This document shows, one piece after another, positions 1 to 8,966 of a stretch of DNA of 64,000 bases (positions within the stretch are counted from its first letter, which is position 1; each line of letters opens with the position of its first letter). The DNA is taken from contig NZ_CP158190.1 of NCBI RefSeq assembly GCF_040250305.1, positions 3,194,001 to 3,258,000 on the forward strand, in the 5' to 3' direction. The notes below the pieces were generated by a model. That model was not told the DNA's origin. It searched no databases and saw only the letters and a program-made list of their open reading frames with translations. The DNA comes from Peribacillus frigoritolerans. GTDB taxonomy: Bacteria; Bacillota; Bacilli; Bacillales; DSM-1321. The translations under genes were made by a program, and so were the position numbers.

Positions 1-631
1 AAGCTTCTATGGACTGGCCGGCAAGTGTCGTGCCCATCGGTTCGATTGTTCCTGATATGATGACAGGCACATCTTTTCCCGTTTTTGCGAATGCTGCTTT
101 GATTCCAGAAAAGGCAGCCTTGACATTAAGCATATCCTGACAGGTTTCCACCAACAGCAAGTCTACACCGCCATCCAAGAGACCCAGTGCCTGTTCTTCA
201 TAAGAATCGGTTAAAATGTCAAAAGTCGTTCCGCCCGTTACGGATAGCGTTTTTGTAGTGGGGCCCATCGAGCCAGCTACATACCTTGGCCACTCCTCAT
301 TGGAATACTTTTCACAAGCTTTAACGGCAAGCTCAGCTGAAATTTTATTTAGCTTGTAGGCAATCGTGCTTATTTGGTATTCCTCAAGAACGATGCTGGT
401 CGCTCCAAAGGTATTTGTTTCAATGATATCTGCGCCCGCTGCTAAATATTTTTCATGAATGGTTTGGATGATTTCCGGTTGCGTCAGTGATAAATATTCA
501 TTGCAGCCCTCGAATTGTTCCCCGCCAAAATCGTCTGCTGTCAAATTCTCCGCTTGAAGCATGGTTCCCATCGCCCCATCAAGTAGGAGAATCTTAGAAT
601 TTAACTGATCTTGAATCGCTTTTTTATTCAT
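1..631 (-). CDS. metH: Methionine synthase, N-terminal part (truncated by window edge)
   Basis: Cobalamin-dependent methionine synthase transfers the methyl group of 5-methyltetrahydrofolate to homocysteine. Only about the first 210 residues are in the window. They form the homocysteine-binding barrel, with DGAMGT at about residues 18-23 and the ETNTFGA motif near residue 70. The start ATG at 631 overlaps the yitJ stop by 8 bases (ATGAATAA), so the two genes are translationally coupled in one operon and share the upstream SAM riboswitch. The reading frame stays open to base 1, so the folate, B12 and reactivation domains should lie outside. A B12-independent enzyme is unlikely, because MetE does not begin with this domain. 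Confidence 0.93.
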   Translation of the reverse strand, partial: MNKKAIQDQLNSKILLLDGAMGTMLQAENLTADDFGGEQFEGCNEYLSLTQPEIIQTIHEKYLAAGADIIETNTFGATSIVLEEYQISTIAYKLNKISAELAVKACEKYSNEEWPRYVAGSMGPTTKTLSVTGGTTFDILTDSYEEQALGLLDGGVDLLLVETCQDMLNVKAAFSGIKAAFAKTGKDVPVIISGTIEPMGTTLAGQSIEA

Positions 632-2474
632 GTACTGCCACCTCTGATGTCTGTTTACTATCGACTTTTCTAATATATTTCGTAAGTTCCGCCGTCATTT
701 CATAGCGAAGGAACGGAGTGATTAAATATATGCCCTTGAATTTTTCCCTTGCCGCGTCCACCAGTTCCCGCGCGATATTAACCCCTTCCATCCTAGACTT
801 TACAGGGTCATCCCCCGCTAAAGCCATGGCCCTTCTTACGTTATCGGGCAATTTAATGCCTGGGATCTCATTATGGATGAATTCTGCGTTCCGGGTGCTT
901 GTCAAAGGCATGATACCGATGAAAATCGGGGTTTCTAAATGTTTTGTAGCTTCATGTACTTCTTCGATTTGCTCCACCGAATAAATTGGCTGTGTCAAAA
1001 AGGATTGAGCACCGCAGGAAATCTTCTTTTCCATTCTCAGTACGGCTTTATCCAGATATTTCACATTGGGATTAAACGCTGCCGCAATTTTAAAATTCGC
1101 CCGTTGACCCAAACTTTGACCGGAATAGGAAAGACCTTCATTAAATTGTTTGACCATGCTTATAAGGTCAAAGGAAGATAAATCATAAACCGAAGTGGCA
1201 CCAGGGAAGTCCCCTATTTTTGAAGGATCTCCGGTGATGATCAATAATTCATTCAGCCCCACCGTCTGCAGACCCATTAAATGTGACTGCAGGCCAATCA
1301 AATTTCGATCACGGCATGTTATATGCACCATCGGATTAATATTCAATTGGTTCTTTAGTAAGTTAGCCAGTGCATCATTCGATATCCTTGGTGAGGCAAG
1401 TGAATTATCCGCTAATGTAATGGAATCGACCCCTGCTTTTTTCAAAACCTCAGCACCGGTCATGAAGCTCTCTATTCCCAGCTTTTTCGGTGGATCAAGT
1501 TCAACTAGGATCGTCCTTTCCGTCTTGGCCTTTTCGTACAGTGGAAGTTCCAATTCTCTTTCGTTCACTTCAATTATTTCTATTTCACGGGGTTTCGTAA
1601 TTTTCTCTTTTACAGGAGCAAAACTTCCAATTGCATTCTTTACAGCTTGAATATGCAGTGGAGTCGTTCCACAGCACCCACCTATGATAGCGGCACCTTG
1701 CTCACGAAGTTCCAGGGCACTTGAACCGAAATATTCCGGCACAGCTTTATAGACGAGCCTTCCATCCACATAATCCGGGAGGCTGGCATTAGGGTATATG
1801 GCAATCGATGCATCCTTCGGCAAGCTCACTTCTTCCAAGGCCCGGATCATATGATGTGGACCGAGACGGCAATTCACCCCAACAACATCGGCACCCAATT
1901 GCTCGAGTTTTTGAAAGGCTTCATTTAAATGGATTCCATTTTGAAGATTACCCAGTTCATGCATCGAAACATTTGCGATGATCGGCAATCCGGTTTCATT
2001 TTTTACGATTTGCAGGACGGTTTCCAGCTCTTCCAGGTCATAAAATGTTTCCAAGAGAATCCCATCAGGGTTTTCCATCAACAGACTGTATAGCTGTTCA
2101 CGAAACCCCCGTTTAATCTCTTCCATGCTTAAATCCGATTTCCTGATACTCCGCTGTGCCCCTATGGTACCGAAGACATACGCATTTCCTTTTGCCGCTT
2201 TTTTAGCAAGAATGACTCCCTGGCGGTTGATTCTGCTAACTTCATCTTCAAGTCCATACCGTTTCAATTTGTTGAAATTGGCTCCGTATGTATTTGATTG
2301 AAGGATATCTGCACCAGCTTCGAGATAGGCACGGTGGATGGACTCTATTTGATTTGGATTCGTGCAGTTTAATTCCTCATAACATTGATCGATGCCATTT
2401 GAGTACAATAAGGTCCCCATTGCCCCTTCCCCAACCAACATTCTTTCTTTCACTTCTTTACGAAAATTCATCAT
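624..2474 (-). CDS. yitJ: Bifunctional homocysteine S-methyltransferase / 5,10-methylenetetrahydrofolate reductase
   Basis: About 616 aa, close to the family length. The N-terminal half is a homocysteine methyltransferase barrel with GEGAMGT near the start and the zinc-binding cysteines in GVNCRLGP (about residue 200) and GGCCGT (about residue 270). The C-terminal 300 residues are a MetF-type reductase ([23 protein letters not shown]) that makes 5-methyl-THF for the MetH encoded next. The start is ATG 2474 or the adjacent ATG 2471, just after GAGAGGG; an upstream TTG in frame overlaps that site and is less likely. Regulation is by the S-box leader directly upstream. The overlap with metH and the shared pathway mark a methionine biosynthesis operon. 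Confidence 0.95.
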   Translation of the reverse strand: MMNFRKEVKERMLVGEGAMGTLLYSNGIDQCYEELNCTNPNQIESIHRAYLEAGADILQSNTYGANFNKLKRYGLEDEVSRINRQGVILAKKAAKGNAYVFGTIGAQRSIRKSDLSMEEIKRGFREQLYSLLMENPDGILLETFYDLEELETVLQIVKNETGLPIIANVSMHELGNLQNGIHLNEAFQKLEQLGADVVGVNCRLGPHHMIRALEEVSLPKDASIAIYPNASLPDYVDGRLVYKAVPEYFGSSALELREQGAAIIGGCCGTTPLHIQAVKNAIGSFAPVKEKITKPREIEIIEVNERELELPLYEKAKTERTILVELDPPKKLGIESFMTGAEVLKKAGVDSITLADNSLASPRISNDALANLLKNQLNINPMVHITCRDRNLIGLQSHLMGLQTVGLNELLIITGDPSKIGDFPGATSVYDLSSFDLISMVKQFNEGLSYSGQSLGQRANFKIAAAFNPNVKYLDKAVLRMEKKISCGAQSFLTQPIYSVEQIEEVHEATKHLETPIFIGIMPLTSTRNAEFIHNEIPGIKLPDNVRRAMALAGDDPVKSRMEGVNIARELVDAAREKFKGIYLITPFLRYEMTAELTKYIRKVDSKQTSEVAVHE

Positions 2475-2534
2475 TACACCCTCTCTCAAAAACAGTCCTG
2501 TTTTTGTCGTATTTTATGAGTATGAGAGAAAAGG

Positions 2535-2561
2535 AAAAAAACCTTCTCAAAGAAGAAGGTT
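2535..2561 (-). terminator. Intrinsic terminator of the yitJ S-box leader
   Basis: On the minus strand AACCTTCT pairs with AGAAGGTT around a 6-nt loop and is followed by a run of T. It lies between the SAM aptamer and the yitJ ribosome site, as expected for the expression platform of a transcription-attenuating S box. Confidence 0.85.
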
Positions 2562-2576
2562 TTTTGAAACATTCTC

Positions 2577-2674
2577 CTCATCTATCAAGCTCTGCTTGCT
2601 GGATTTAGCACCTTTGCCTAAGCTGGTTGCTGAGGTTTCTTCGGGCCAGTCCCTCCACCTCTCTCGATAAGATC
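2577..2674 (-). promoter_or_regulatory. SAM-I riboswitch (S box) controlling yitJ-metH
   Basis: Read on the minus strand, the conserved S-box blocks are present in order: CTTATC, AGAGAGGTGGAGGGA, the CTGGCCC block, GAAACCTCAGCAACC, a variable P3 arm, GTGCTAAATCC, and a closing GATAG. SAM binding would stabilise the aptamer and allow the terminator at 2535-2561 to form, switching off methionine synthesis. Confidence 0.95.
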
Positions 2675-2708
2675 CATTTATATAATTTTCACAAGATTTC
2701 AAAATTAG

Positions 2709-2740
2709 ATTATATTTAATTTACATTAATAATCTGTCAA
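2709..2740 (-). promoter_or_regulatory. Probable sigma-A promoter of yitJ-metH
   Basis: Minus strand TTGACA (2740-2735), then a 20-bp spacer to TATAAT (2714-2709). TAAATA, slightly upstream, would give better spacing. It lies about 35 bp before the riboswitch. Confidence 0.5.
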
Positions 2741-2784
2741 TTTCAATACCTGATCGACATTTTTTTCACTTTTGCAAAAATGAT

Positions 2785-3438
2785 TCAATCTTTTGCGGCT
2801 TTAACCCTCTTCAATATTCTTTGTTTCCAGTCTTCCGCTAACGAGTCTAGAGTAAGTAAAGCCTTAGCGCCTTCCAGGCCATCTCGTTTATGAAGGATTA
2901 CCTCTGCTGCATAATGAACTGAAATTTTTTCTTGCAAACGATCTATCAGCACGATTTCGTTTTGCTTATTTATCGTTCCTTCTTGAAGTACTCTTGCAAA
3001 ATATCCAGTGAAACTCGTTTTCAGCACGAGTTCCAAAAACTTAGGTTCTTGATTGAAGTGGGAAATGGTCGAACAAGGTATCCTTCCCTGGTTAATTTGA
3101 ACAATCACTTCGCCTATTTGATAAATATCGCCGATATACGTGGCTTCTTCCCTCATCCCCGCTACAGTTAAATTTTCACCGAATGCTGGGATATCCATCT
3201 TTTTAGAGAATTTTTCATTCCATAATGAATAATGCTCAAAGGGGTAAAAGCACAAAGCCCTATCAGGACCTCCATGGAACTTTACATTACCTACCCCATC
3301 ACCAATTATGCCTGATTTAGTCACTGTCACATTATCATGTGCTTGTTTATCCATGGCAGAAAAGATATCGACATTCGAAAAAATTTCCTGTTTCGGCTTT
3401 CCGGCATGAAGTGATTTGATTTTTCCATTTTTCATTTT
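2785..3438 (-). CDS. MOSC domain protein (YiiM-like)
   Basis: MOSC domains bind sulfur-carrying molybdenum cofactor or handle N-hydroxylated and sulfur compounds; no substrate can be given here. About 217 aa. The MOSC core has GDGVGNVKFHGGPDRAL, PFEHY, FGENLTV, and the conserved cysteine in GRIPCST. It is followed by a C-terminal helical segment as in YiiM-type proteins. The start at 3438 is chosen because GGAAG lies 8 nt upstream; an earlier in-frame ATG at 3453 has no ribosome site. It is a single gene, separated from yitJ by that gene's leader. No molybdenum cofactor synthesis genes are nearby. Confidence 0.8.
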   Translation of the reverse strand, partial: KMKNGKIKSLHAGKPKQEIFSNVDIFSAMDKQAHDNVTVTKSGIIGDGVGNVKFHGGPDRALCFYPFEHYSLWNEKFSKKMDIPAFGENLTVAGMREEATYIGDIYQIGEVIVQINQGRIPCSTISHFNQEPKFLELVLKTSFTGYFARVLQEGTINKQNEIVLIDRLQEKISVHYAAEVILHKRDGLEGAKALLTLDSLAEDWKQRILKRVKAAKD

Positions 3439-3612
3439 GCATCTTCCATTCATATTTAATTTATATCATCCTATATGTATAAATTATACTAAAAATCCAT
3501 TTATTCTGTAGCTTTTTATAAGTATATGAAGTGAAAAAGCCACATGAGCCGTTAAATGGGCGAAATATCATTGATTTCCAGAAAAATTCATAGGATAGTT
3601 TCAGTAATTTTG

Positions 3613-3745
3613 TTGCTATTTCAGAATTAAATATGGTAGAATATGAACACAATATATAGTCGAAAACTACAACCGTTCGCCTATATGTTGATTTTCACGA
3701 TTGAATTCCTCATTGTCGCTCTTTAGGGAGCGAATTTTTTTTGCT
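3613..3745 (+). ncRNA. Candidate small RNA with its own promoter and terminator
   Basis: TTGCTA (3613-3618), an 18-bp spacer and TAGAAT (3637-3642) form a promoter. The predicted start is near 3649. About 70 bases later a hairpin (TCGCTC/GAGCGA, 3716-3732) is followed by eight T. No start codon with a ribosome site lies between them, so the expected product is an untranslated RNA of roughly 85-90 nt. It contains an unpaired-looking CCGTTCGCC stretch that could seed targets. It may belong to a known Bacillus small RNA family (for instance sporulation RNA CsfG); I could not verify this from memory. The rest of 3440-3927 shows nothing convincing. Confidence 0.45.
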
Positions 3746-3880
3746 TTCATTAATATCCACTAATTCCCTGTAATTCCATTCAGTTTCTTGCATCGTGATC
3801 GACTTACCTATTTGTACTTTCTTCCCTCCTTATCAAGTCCCTTTCATTTCCTTATTAGAAGCCTGATTCCTTGCAAAAAC

Positions 3881-3922
3881 AAGCAGAAAGCCGAGCGACA
3901 TCATGCGTCTTCCGCTCAGCTT
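3881..3922 (-). terminator. Terminator after ku
   Basis: Minus strand AAGCTGAGCG pairs with CGCTCGGCTT (one G-U pair) and is followed by TCTGCTTGTTTTTG, directly downstream of the ku stop. Confidence 0.7.
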
Positions 3923-3927
3923 CCTGT

Positions 3928-4770
3928 TTACGCTTGTTTCTTTTTTTTCGGTGCCGCTTTCTTTCGGGTCGTCTTTTTCTTTTCCGGTTCATCATGTTTT
4001 GTACGGTCTATGGATGCCTGTAATGCCTCCATTAAATCGGTTACATTGTTGGAAACTGGTTCTTTTGTTTTCGCTGTAATCGTCGTCTGTCCCGTTTTCT
4101 TTGATTCAATCAATTCTAGTAACGCGGTTCGATAGTCATCGGTGTATTTTGTCGGATCGAAAGTAGTCGTTAATTGATCTATCAATAATACGGCAGTATC
4201 GATTTCTTTTTTTACAATGGTATCATTGGCAGGGATATTCGGAACATCCGCTGTGGAGCGGACTTCATCCGGATAATGAATCGTTTCCATCACCAAGGTA
4301 TTATCAACGACTCGGATAACCGCCATTTGTTCTTTAGAGCGAATGATGATTTTTGCCAACCCCACCTTATTCGATTCCTTGAGGGCCTGCCTCAAAAGGG
4401 AATAAGCTTTTATCCCCCCGTCATTAGGGGACATGTAATAACTCCGGTTAAAATAAATGGGATCTATTTCTTCAATTTTAACGAAATCCACGATTTCCAC
4501 GGCTTTTTCTTCGTTTTGTTTTTTCAGTTGCTCCAGTTCATTGTCTTCCAATACAACAAACTTTCCCTTTGTATACTCAAAAGCGCGGACTATATCATCC
4601 TTCCCCACTTCTTTCTCGCATACCGGACAAACCTTTTCGTATTTAATCGGTGAATGACATTCCTTATGCAACGTCCTTAAAGATATATCCTTATCCTCCG
4701 TTGCAGCATGAAGTTTAATCGGAATGTTCACCAAACCGAATGATATGCTCCCCTTCCACATCGTATGCAT
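3928..4770 (-). CDS. ku: Non-homologous end joining protein Ku
   Basis: Ku binds broken DNA ends as a homodimer and recruits LigD. It is 280 aa, usual for bacterial Ku. The N-terminus MHTMWKGSISFGLVNIPIKL is the family signature. VCPVCEKEVGKDDIV and the beta-barrel/bridge region follow, and the tail is lysine-rich (KKKTTRKKAAPKKKKQA), typical of C-termini that bind DNA. ATG 4770 has GAGGTG 7 nt upstream, whereas upstream in-frame codons do not. It is divergent from ligD across 150 bp, the same pairing as ykoV/ykoU in B. subtilis, where NHEJ protects spores. Forespore control would be expected from that homology, but I see no clear sigma-G promoter. Confidence 0.95.
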   Translation of the reverse strand: MHTMWKGSISFGLVNIPIKLHAATEDKDISLRTLHKECHSPIKYEKVCPVCEKEVGKDDIVRAFEYTKGKFVVLEDNELEQLKKQNEEKAVEIVDFVKIEEIDPIYFNRSYYMSPNDGGIKAYSLLRQALKESNKVGLAKIIIRSKEQMAVIRVVDNTLVMETIHYPDEVRSTADVPNIPANDTIVKKEIDTAVLLIDQLTTTFDPTKYTDDYRTALLELIESKKTGQTTITAKTKEPVSNNVTDLMEALQASIDRTKHDEPEKKKTTRKKAAPKKKKQA

Positions 4771-4920
4771 ATTCGTCACCTCATAACTTATTTTTAATGA
4801 GAAGAACAATTTTATTATTCCCCTTTGTTCAAAAAAAACCGAAAAAACAATTGCCAACTCTAACACTTCGTTTTTTTGGCAAAATAATGTTATCAATTAT
4901 TTGCGGAGGTAAATACAAAA

Positions 4921-6768
4921 ATGAAACCGATGCTGCCTACCTATTACCCTGAAGCCCCCAACTCCAAGGATTGGCGTTATGAAGTCAAATATGACGGCTT
5001 TAGGGCTATATTAACGATAGACTCCGATACCATAAGCATTTCGAGTCGGAATGAGAAGGAATTATCACCACAATTCCCAGAAATCATTGCTTACATCAAA
5101 GACCTGGGCCTGGAAGATTATCTCCCGCTTCAGTTAGATGGAGAATTGGTCTGGCTCACCAATCAGGCGAAAGCAGACTTTTTTCAAATACAGTGGCGAG
5201 GACGCCTTGGGAAACAATCCTTAATTTCAGAAAATGCCCGCTTTTCCCCATGTCGGTTTATAGCGTTTGACCTGCTTCGCATCAGCGGAAAAGACGTAGC
5301 AGCTAAACCTATGGTGGAACGAAGGGAATTGATGTTGAATATGGGGGAAAAACTCGGTCTTCCCATGCCTCCTAATCCCAACGATAAGGCTTTGATACAA
5401 TTAATAGAGAGTTTTGACGTTTTGGATAATGCCTTGAATAAGGTCACCCTGTTAGATGGCGAAGGGGTTGTCGCCAAGGAAATTCGGGGTGCTTGGCAAG
5501 AAGGAAGACGTACAACAGCTTGGATTAAGGTGAAAAATTGGAAGACCGTTTCTTGTTTCATTACAGCATTGCACAAAGAAAATGGTTACGTTTCCCTCGC
5601 AGTTTTCAAAGAAGGTGCCGTAACGAAAATCGGAAGTGTCAAAAATGGACTGAGTGCTCGAGATAAAAGTATATTGCATCAATTGATCAAGCAAAATGCA
5701 TCAGATGAAGATGCACAATTTTTTTATATCCATCCATCCATTTGCATCGAAGTTCAATTCTTACACGTATATGAGGAAAATGAATTGCGTGAACCTCAGT
5801 TTTCGCAATGGCTCTTGCAAACGACTCCCGATGAATGTACCTGGGAGAAATTTGTGCTAGGCCAATACACATTTCCAGATACGGTACAAATAACTTCCAG
5901 AGATAAACCGCTTTGGATAACAGAAGGTAAACAGGTGGTGAAAGTTGAATACCTTCATTATTTACGGGAGGTTTCAGCTTTCTTCTTACCATTCTTGAAG
6001 GATAAACTGCTTACGACGATCCGCTATCCACATGGCACTTTGGATAAAGAAAGATTTTTCCAGAAAAACAAACCTGATTATGCGCCGGCCTTTATTAAAA
6101 CGTTCATGGATGAGGATATCGAATACATGCTGTGTAACGATATTGAAACGCTTCTTTGGTTTGGTAATCAGCTTGCATTGGAATTCCATGCCCCCTTTCA
6201 GAAAGCGGGTAAAACAAGACCCGACGAAATCGTCCTGGACTTAGATCCCCCTTCCATCGAATTTTTCTCCTTTGCGATAAAGGCCGCACAGGAAATTAAA
6301 AAAGTGATGGAATCATTAAGGATTAAAGCTTTTGTAAAAACTTCAGGTAACAAAGGACTGCAAATTCACATTCCATTGCCTGAAGACAGATTTACTTATC
6401 AGGAGACACGCATATTCACCGACTTTCTTGGTGACTACTTAACAAGTTCCAACCCAAATGATTTTACAACGGAAAGAATGAAAATAAATCGGCACAATCG
6501 ACTTTACTTGGACTTTGTGCAGCATAGTGAAGGAAAAACCATCATCCAGCCTTATTCCCCACGGGGAAATTCTTTCGCGGGTGTGGCTACACCTTTGTTT
6601 TGGGAGGAAGTCGACGAAAATCTCCAGTTAAAGAACTATACGATTGAAACCATCCCAAACAGAATAAAAAGGGATGGATGTGCTTTTATGGATTATAGAC
6701 TTGTCGATAATGGACCAGCCTTTTTGGAAGTTTTGTCGTTCCTAAAACAAAAAAAGACCAACAACTGA
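4921..6768 (+). CDS. ligD: ATP-dependent DNA ligase LigD (ligase-polymerase)
   Basis: LigD seals double-strand breaks held by Ku. 615 aa with the Bacillus domain order: ATP-dependent ligase first (residues 1 to about 300; nucleotidyl lysine K23 in EVKYDGFRA, and EGVVAKE), then an archaeo-eukaryotic primase-type polymerase domain (about 330-610; DEIVLDLDPP metal-binding aspartates, KTSGNKGLQIHIPL). The 3'-phosphoesterase domain of Pseudomonas-type LigD is absent, as is normal in Bacillus. ATG 4921 follows GGAGGT by 9 nt. It is divergent from ku, and the spacer must hold both promoters. Downstream lies the repeat-filled 6.8-7.8 kb gap. Confidence 0.95.
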   Translation: MKPMLPTYYPEAPNSKDWRYEVKYDGFRAILTIDSDTISISSRNEKELSPQFPEIIAYIKDLGLEDYLPLQLDGELVWLTNQAKADFFQIQWRGRLGKQSLISENARFSPCRFIAFDLLRISGKDVAAKPMVERRELMLNMGEKLGLPMPPNPNDKALIQLIESFDVLDNALNKVTLLDGEGVVAKEIRGAWQEGRRTTAWIKVKNWKTVSCFITALHKENGYVSLAVFKEGAVTKIGSVKNGLSARDKSILHQLIKQNASDEDAQFFYIHPSICIEVQFLHVYEENELREPQFSQWLLQTTPDECTWEKFVLGQYTFPDTVQITSRDKPLWITEGKQVVKVEYLHYLREVSAFFLPFLKDKLLTTIRYPHGTLDKERFFQKNKPDYAPAFIKTFMDEDIEYMLCNDIETLLWFGNQLALEFHAPFQKAGKTRPDEIVLDLDPPSIEFFSFAIKAAQEIKKVMESLRIKAFVKTSGNKGLQIHIPLPEDRFTYQETRIFTDFLGDYLTSSNPNDFTTERMKINRHNRLYLDFVQHSEGKTIIQPYSPRGNSFAGVATPLFWEEVDENLQLKNYTIETIPNRIKRDGCAFMDYRLVDNGPAFLEVLSFLKQKKTNN

Positions 6769-6829
6769 AGTAAACCCAAAGCGTTAGAAGTCGCTTTATT
6801 TTATTAGGCAACCTTGAGGGAGTGTTATA

Positions 6830-7060
6830 TGGCGTTGATTGGAACGTAGGGCACTCGCTTTCCGAGGACGATCCGTACCGAGGGGATATTTTTTTTAATA
6901 CGGGACTTGTTACACTCTTTTTTCTTTTTTTATATAGGATGAATCAGAGACACTACTGCCGAATAACTGGCTAGCGGAGATCCTTCTAGATGCTTGCTTT
7001 GATGAGGCTTGTCCAGACGGCGGAAAGGATCGAATTCAACGTGTACCTTAAATGAATGCT
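6830..7060. repeat. Decayed fragments of the IS1182-related repeat family
   Basis: Two degenerate pieces. Bases 6834-6880 resemble the left leader of the IS1182 remnant at 18.5 kb (TTGATTGGAACG, GGCACTCGCTTTCCG). Bases 6945-7050 resemble the core of the 12-kb and 29-kb elements (GACACT.CTGCCGAATAACTGGCTAGC..GAG, then CCAGACGGCGGAAAGGATC). No open reading frame or terminal repeat survives. Confidence 0.55.
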
Positions 7061-7104
7061 CCGGAATGCGAATAGTGAGGCGAAAATCGAAAAAATTTGT
7101 GAAC

Positions 7105-7645
7105 GTCGAATAAATTGCATTGAAGGTCGAATAAAATCGTCAACGGCCTGATAATTTGCGGTGAAGGTCGAATAAAATCGTCAACGGCCTGATAAAGTGC
7201 AGTGAAGGTCCTGATAATTTGCGGTGAAGGTCGGATAAAATCGTCATCGGCCTGATAATTTGCGGTGAAGGTCGAATAAAATCGTCATCGGCCTGATAAT
7301 TTGCGGTGAAGGTCGGATAAAATCGTCAACGGCCTGATAAATGGCGGTGAAGGTCGAATAAAATCGTTATCGGCCTGATAATTTGCGGTGAAGGTCGAAT
7401 AAAATCGTCAACGGCCTGATAATTTGCAGTGAAGGTCGAATAAAATCGTCAACGGCCTGATAATTTGCGGTGAAGGTCGAATAAAATCGTCATCAGCCTG
7501 ATAATTTGCGGTGAAGGTCGAATAAAATCGTCAACGGCCTGATAATTTGCGGTGAAGGTTGAATAAAAACGTCAACGGCCTGATAATTTGCGGCGAAGGT
7601 CGGATAAAATCGTCAACGGCCTGATAATTTGCGGTGAAGGTAAAA
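7105..7645. repeat. 41-bp tandem repeat array (minisatellite), about 12-13 units
   Basis: Successive copies of the block starting GGTCGAATAAAATCG recur at 41-bp steps: anchor base C at 7128, 7169, 7210, then 7232, 7273, 7314, 7355, 7396, 7437, 7478, 7519, 7560, 7601. There is one short 22-bp step (7210 to 7232), exactly about half a unit. Each unit has two related halves: GGTCGAATAAAATCGTCAAC (20 nt) and one beginning GGCCTGATAATTTGCGGTGA (21 nt). Copies differ by few substitutions (GAATAA/GGATAA, GTCAAC/GTCATC). The unit length is not a multiple of three and no protein spans the array. Each unit can form an imperfect hairpin, AAATCGTCA with TGATAATTT. Confidence 0.95.
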
Positions 7646-7689
7646 ATAACTGGGTGGATTATCGAGAAAAAGCTCCGGAAAGGTACGGC

Positions 7690-7790
7690 GAAGGACGAAA
7701 AAAGTGCTCCGGCTGAAATCAACTGCAACTTATTTAATAAGAAAACTGCAGGCAAACTCGCTTTTTTTCGAGTTCGCCTGCAGTTTAAAA
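7690..7790 (-). terminator. Long hairpin end of a decayed repeat, probable dapF terminator
   Basis: AAACTGCAGGCAAACTCG (from 7743) pairs with CGAGTTCGCCTGCAGTTT (to 7787). The preceding 40 bp (CTGAAATCAACTGCA..TTATTTAATAAG) match the end of the 29-kb elements, so this is a leftover element terminus. It lies 10 bp past the dapF stop and is likely used as its terminator. Confidence 0.65.
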
Positions 7791-7796
7791 ATTTCA

Positions 7797-8783
7797 TTAT
7801 AATTTTGTATTCAAATAACTTTGCACTTCATCCTGAAGCTTGGCATATAAGCTTGTTTCGAATTCAAAATCCTCTTTTTCAAGCATTTCAAATTTTTCAG
7901 GCTGATCTAAGTCTATTTCAATCGATACCTTGAATTCATAGGTTGCATTCCCGATTAAATCAATTGAATACTTTTGGCTTTCTTCATCATGATGGACAAC
8001 GCATTTAACTTTTCCGCCGTTATTGTAGACAGATATTTCACTTTCCAATGCGTTTAAACCAACAGAGCATGTTACAAGGCTTGAAGCAGACATCGCCGTT
8101 CCACATGCATTCGTGAAGCCTACTCCCCGTTCGAATGTCCGCACATAAATGCTCCCTGGTTCCAGCTCTTTCACAAAGCTGACATTGACACCATCAGGGA
8201 AAAGTTCATTCGGTTGATTGACCTTTGTTGAAAGTTCTTCCTGCAAATCACTTTGTAAAACGTCACTATCAACGAGAGTGATCAAATGTGGATTAGGAAC
8301 CGCCAATGCCGAAAATATCAGGGTATCATGAAGTTCCGGCATTGGTTCGTTTTGCAGCTGTTCTTTAGCCAATACAAGAGGTAGATCCTTCACATTAAAA
8401 CTTACTGGTGAAATTTCCACCTTGAAAGTCGGAATGCCCTCATAAATATCTTCCGTTTTTTCCACGAGTAGATCCGCCTTCATGGTTTCCACGATCATTT
8501 TATCTAGCCCTAAAACGTCGTTCGCGTAACGTGCAACACAACGAAGTCCATTGCCGCACATCGAGGCTTCCGAACCATCCGCATTAAAGACACGCATCCG
8601 GCAATCAGCATGTTCACTTTTCATTACAAACAAAATACCATCCGCTCCAAGCTTCTCCCTATTGCATAGGGCCTTCGCGAAATTTTTCCGCTGTTCTTCA
8701 GTAAACGTCAGGGTTGTAGTCAATTCATCAATGATCAAGAAATCATTTCCTGAACCATGGCTTTTTAAACCTTCAATAATCAT
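7797..8783 (-). CDS. dapF: Diaminopimelate epimerase (divergent DapF)
   Basis: Interconverts LL- and meso-diaminopimelate for peptidoglycan and lysine synthesis. 328 aa, longer than the roughly 285 aa typical of B. subtilis DapF. Both catalytic cysteines are present, C76 in SMCGNGLRC and C227 in TNACGTAMS, and the N-terminus HGSGNDFLIID and GADG motif are intact. The extra length is mainly an acidic C-terminal tail after about residue 290. Start ATG 8783 follows AGAGGATG; an in-frame ATG further up has no site. It is monocistronic. It may be a second DapF-like enzyme beside a shorter housekeeping one elsewhere; the alternative is an epimerase for a related amino acid. Confidence 0.85.
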   Translation of the reverse strand: MIIEGLKSHGSGNDFLIIDELTTTLTFTEEQRKNFAKALCNREKLGADGILFVMKSEHADCRMRVFNADGSEASMCGNGLRCVARYANDVLGLDKMIVETMKADLLVEKTEDIYEGIPTFKVEISPVSFNVKDLPLVLAKEQLQNEPMPELHDTLIFSALAVPNPHLITLVDSDVLQSDLQEELSTKVNQPNELFPDGVNVSFVKELEPGSIYVRTFERGVGFTNACGTAMSASSLVTCSVGLNALESEISVYNNGGKVKCVVHHDEESQKYSIDLIGNATYEFKVSIEIDLDQPEKFEMLEKEDFEFETSLYAKLQDEVQSYLNTKL

Positions 8784-8911
8784 CCTGTCACATCCTCTAA
8801 TATGCTGCTTGTCATTTATCATTTTTTTAATATTCTATATCATAGCATTTTAAAGATGGATGTGTCATCGCGTAAATCACAATAAATCCTTTTTTCGACG
8901 AAAAACCCAAT

Positions 8912-8955
8912 AAGAAAAGCGGTTGGAATAAGAATTAACTCATACTCCAACCGCT
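8912..8955 (-). terminator. Terminator after the AzgA permease
   Basis: AGCGGTTGGA (8918-8927) and TCCAACCGCT (8946-8955) form a perfect 10-bp stem, with a T-rich tail on the minus strand. Confidence 0.8.
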
Positions 8956-8966
8956 CTTTTGAATTA

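Noticed and set aside
3461..3652. Minus-strand open frame of 63 codons before the MOSC gene
   Set aside because: Low complexity, no ribosome site, and it overlaps the candidate RNA promoter.
5184..6289. Minus-strand open frames over ligD
   Set aside because: Shadow frames of a well-supported gene, without ribosome sites.
7105..7645. CRISPR array
   Set aside because: Units are contiguous 41-bp repeats with no variable spacers, and no cas genes are present; it is a tandem minisatellite.
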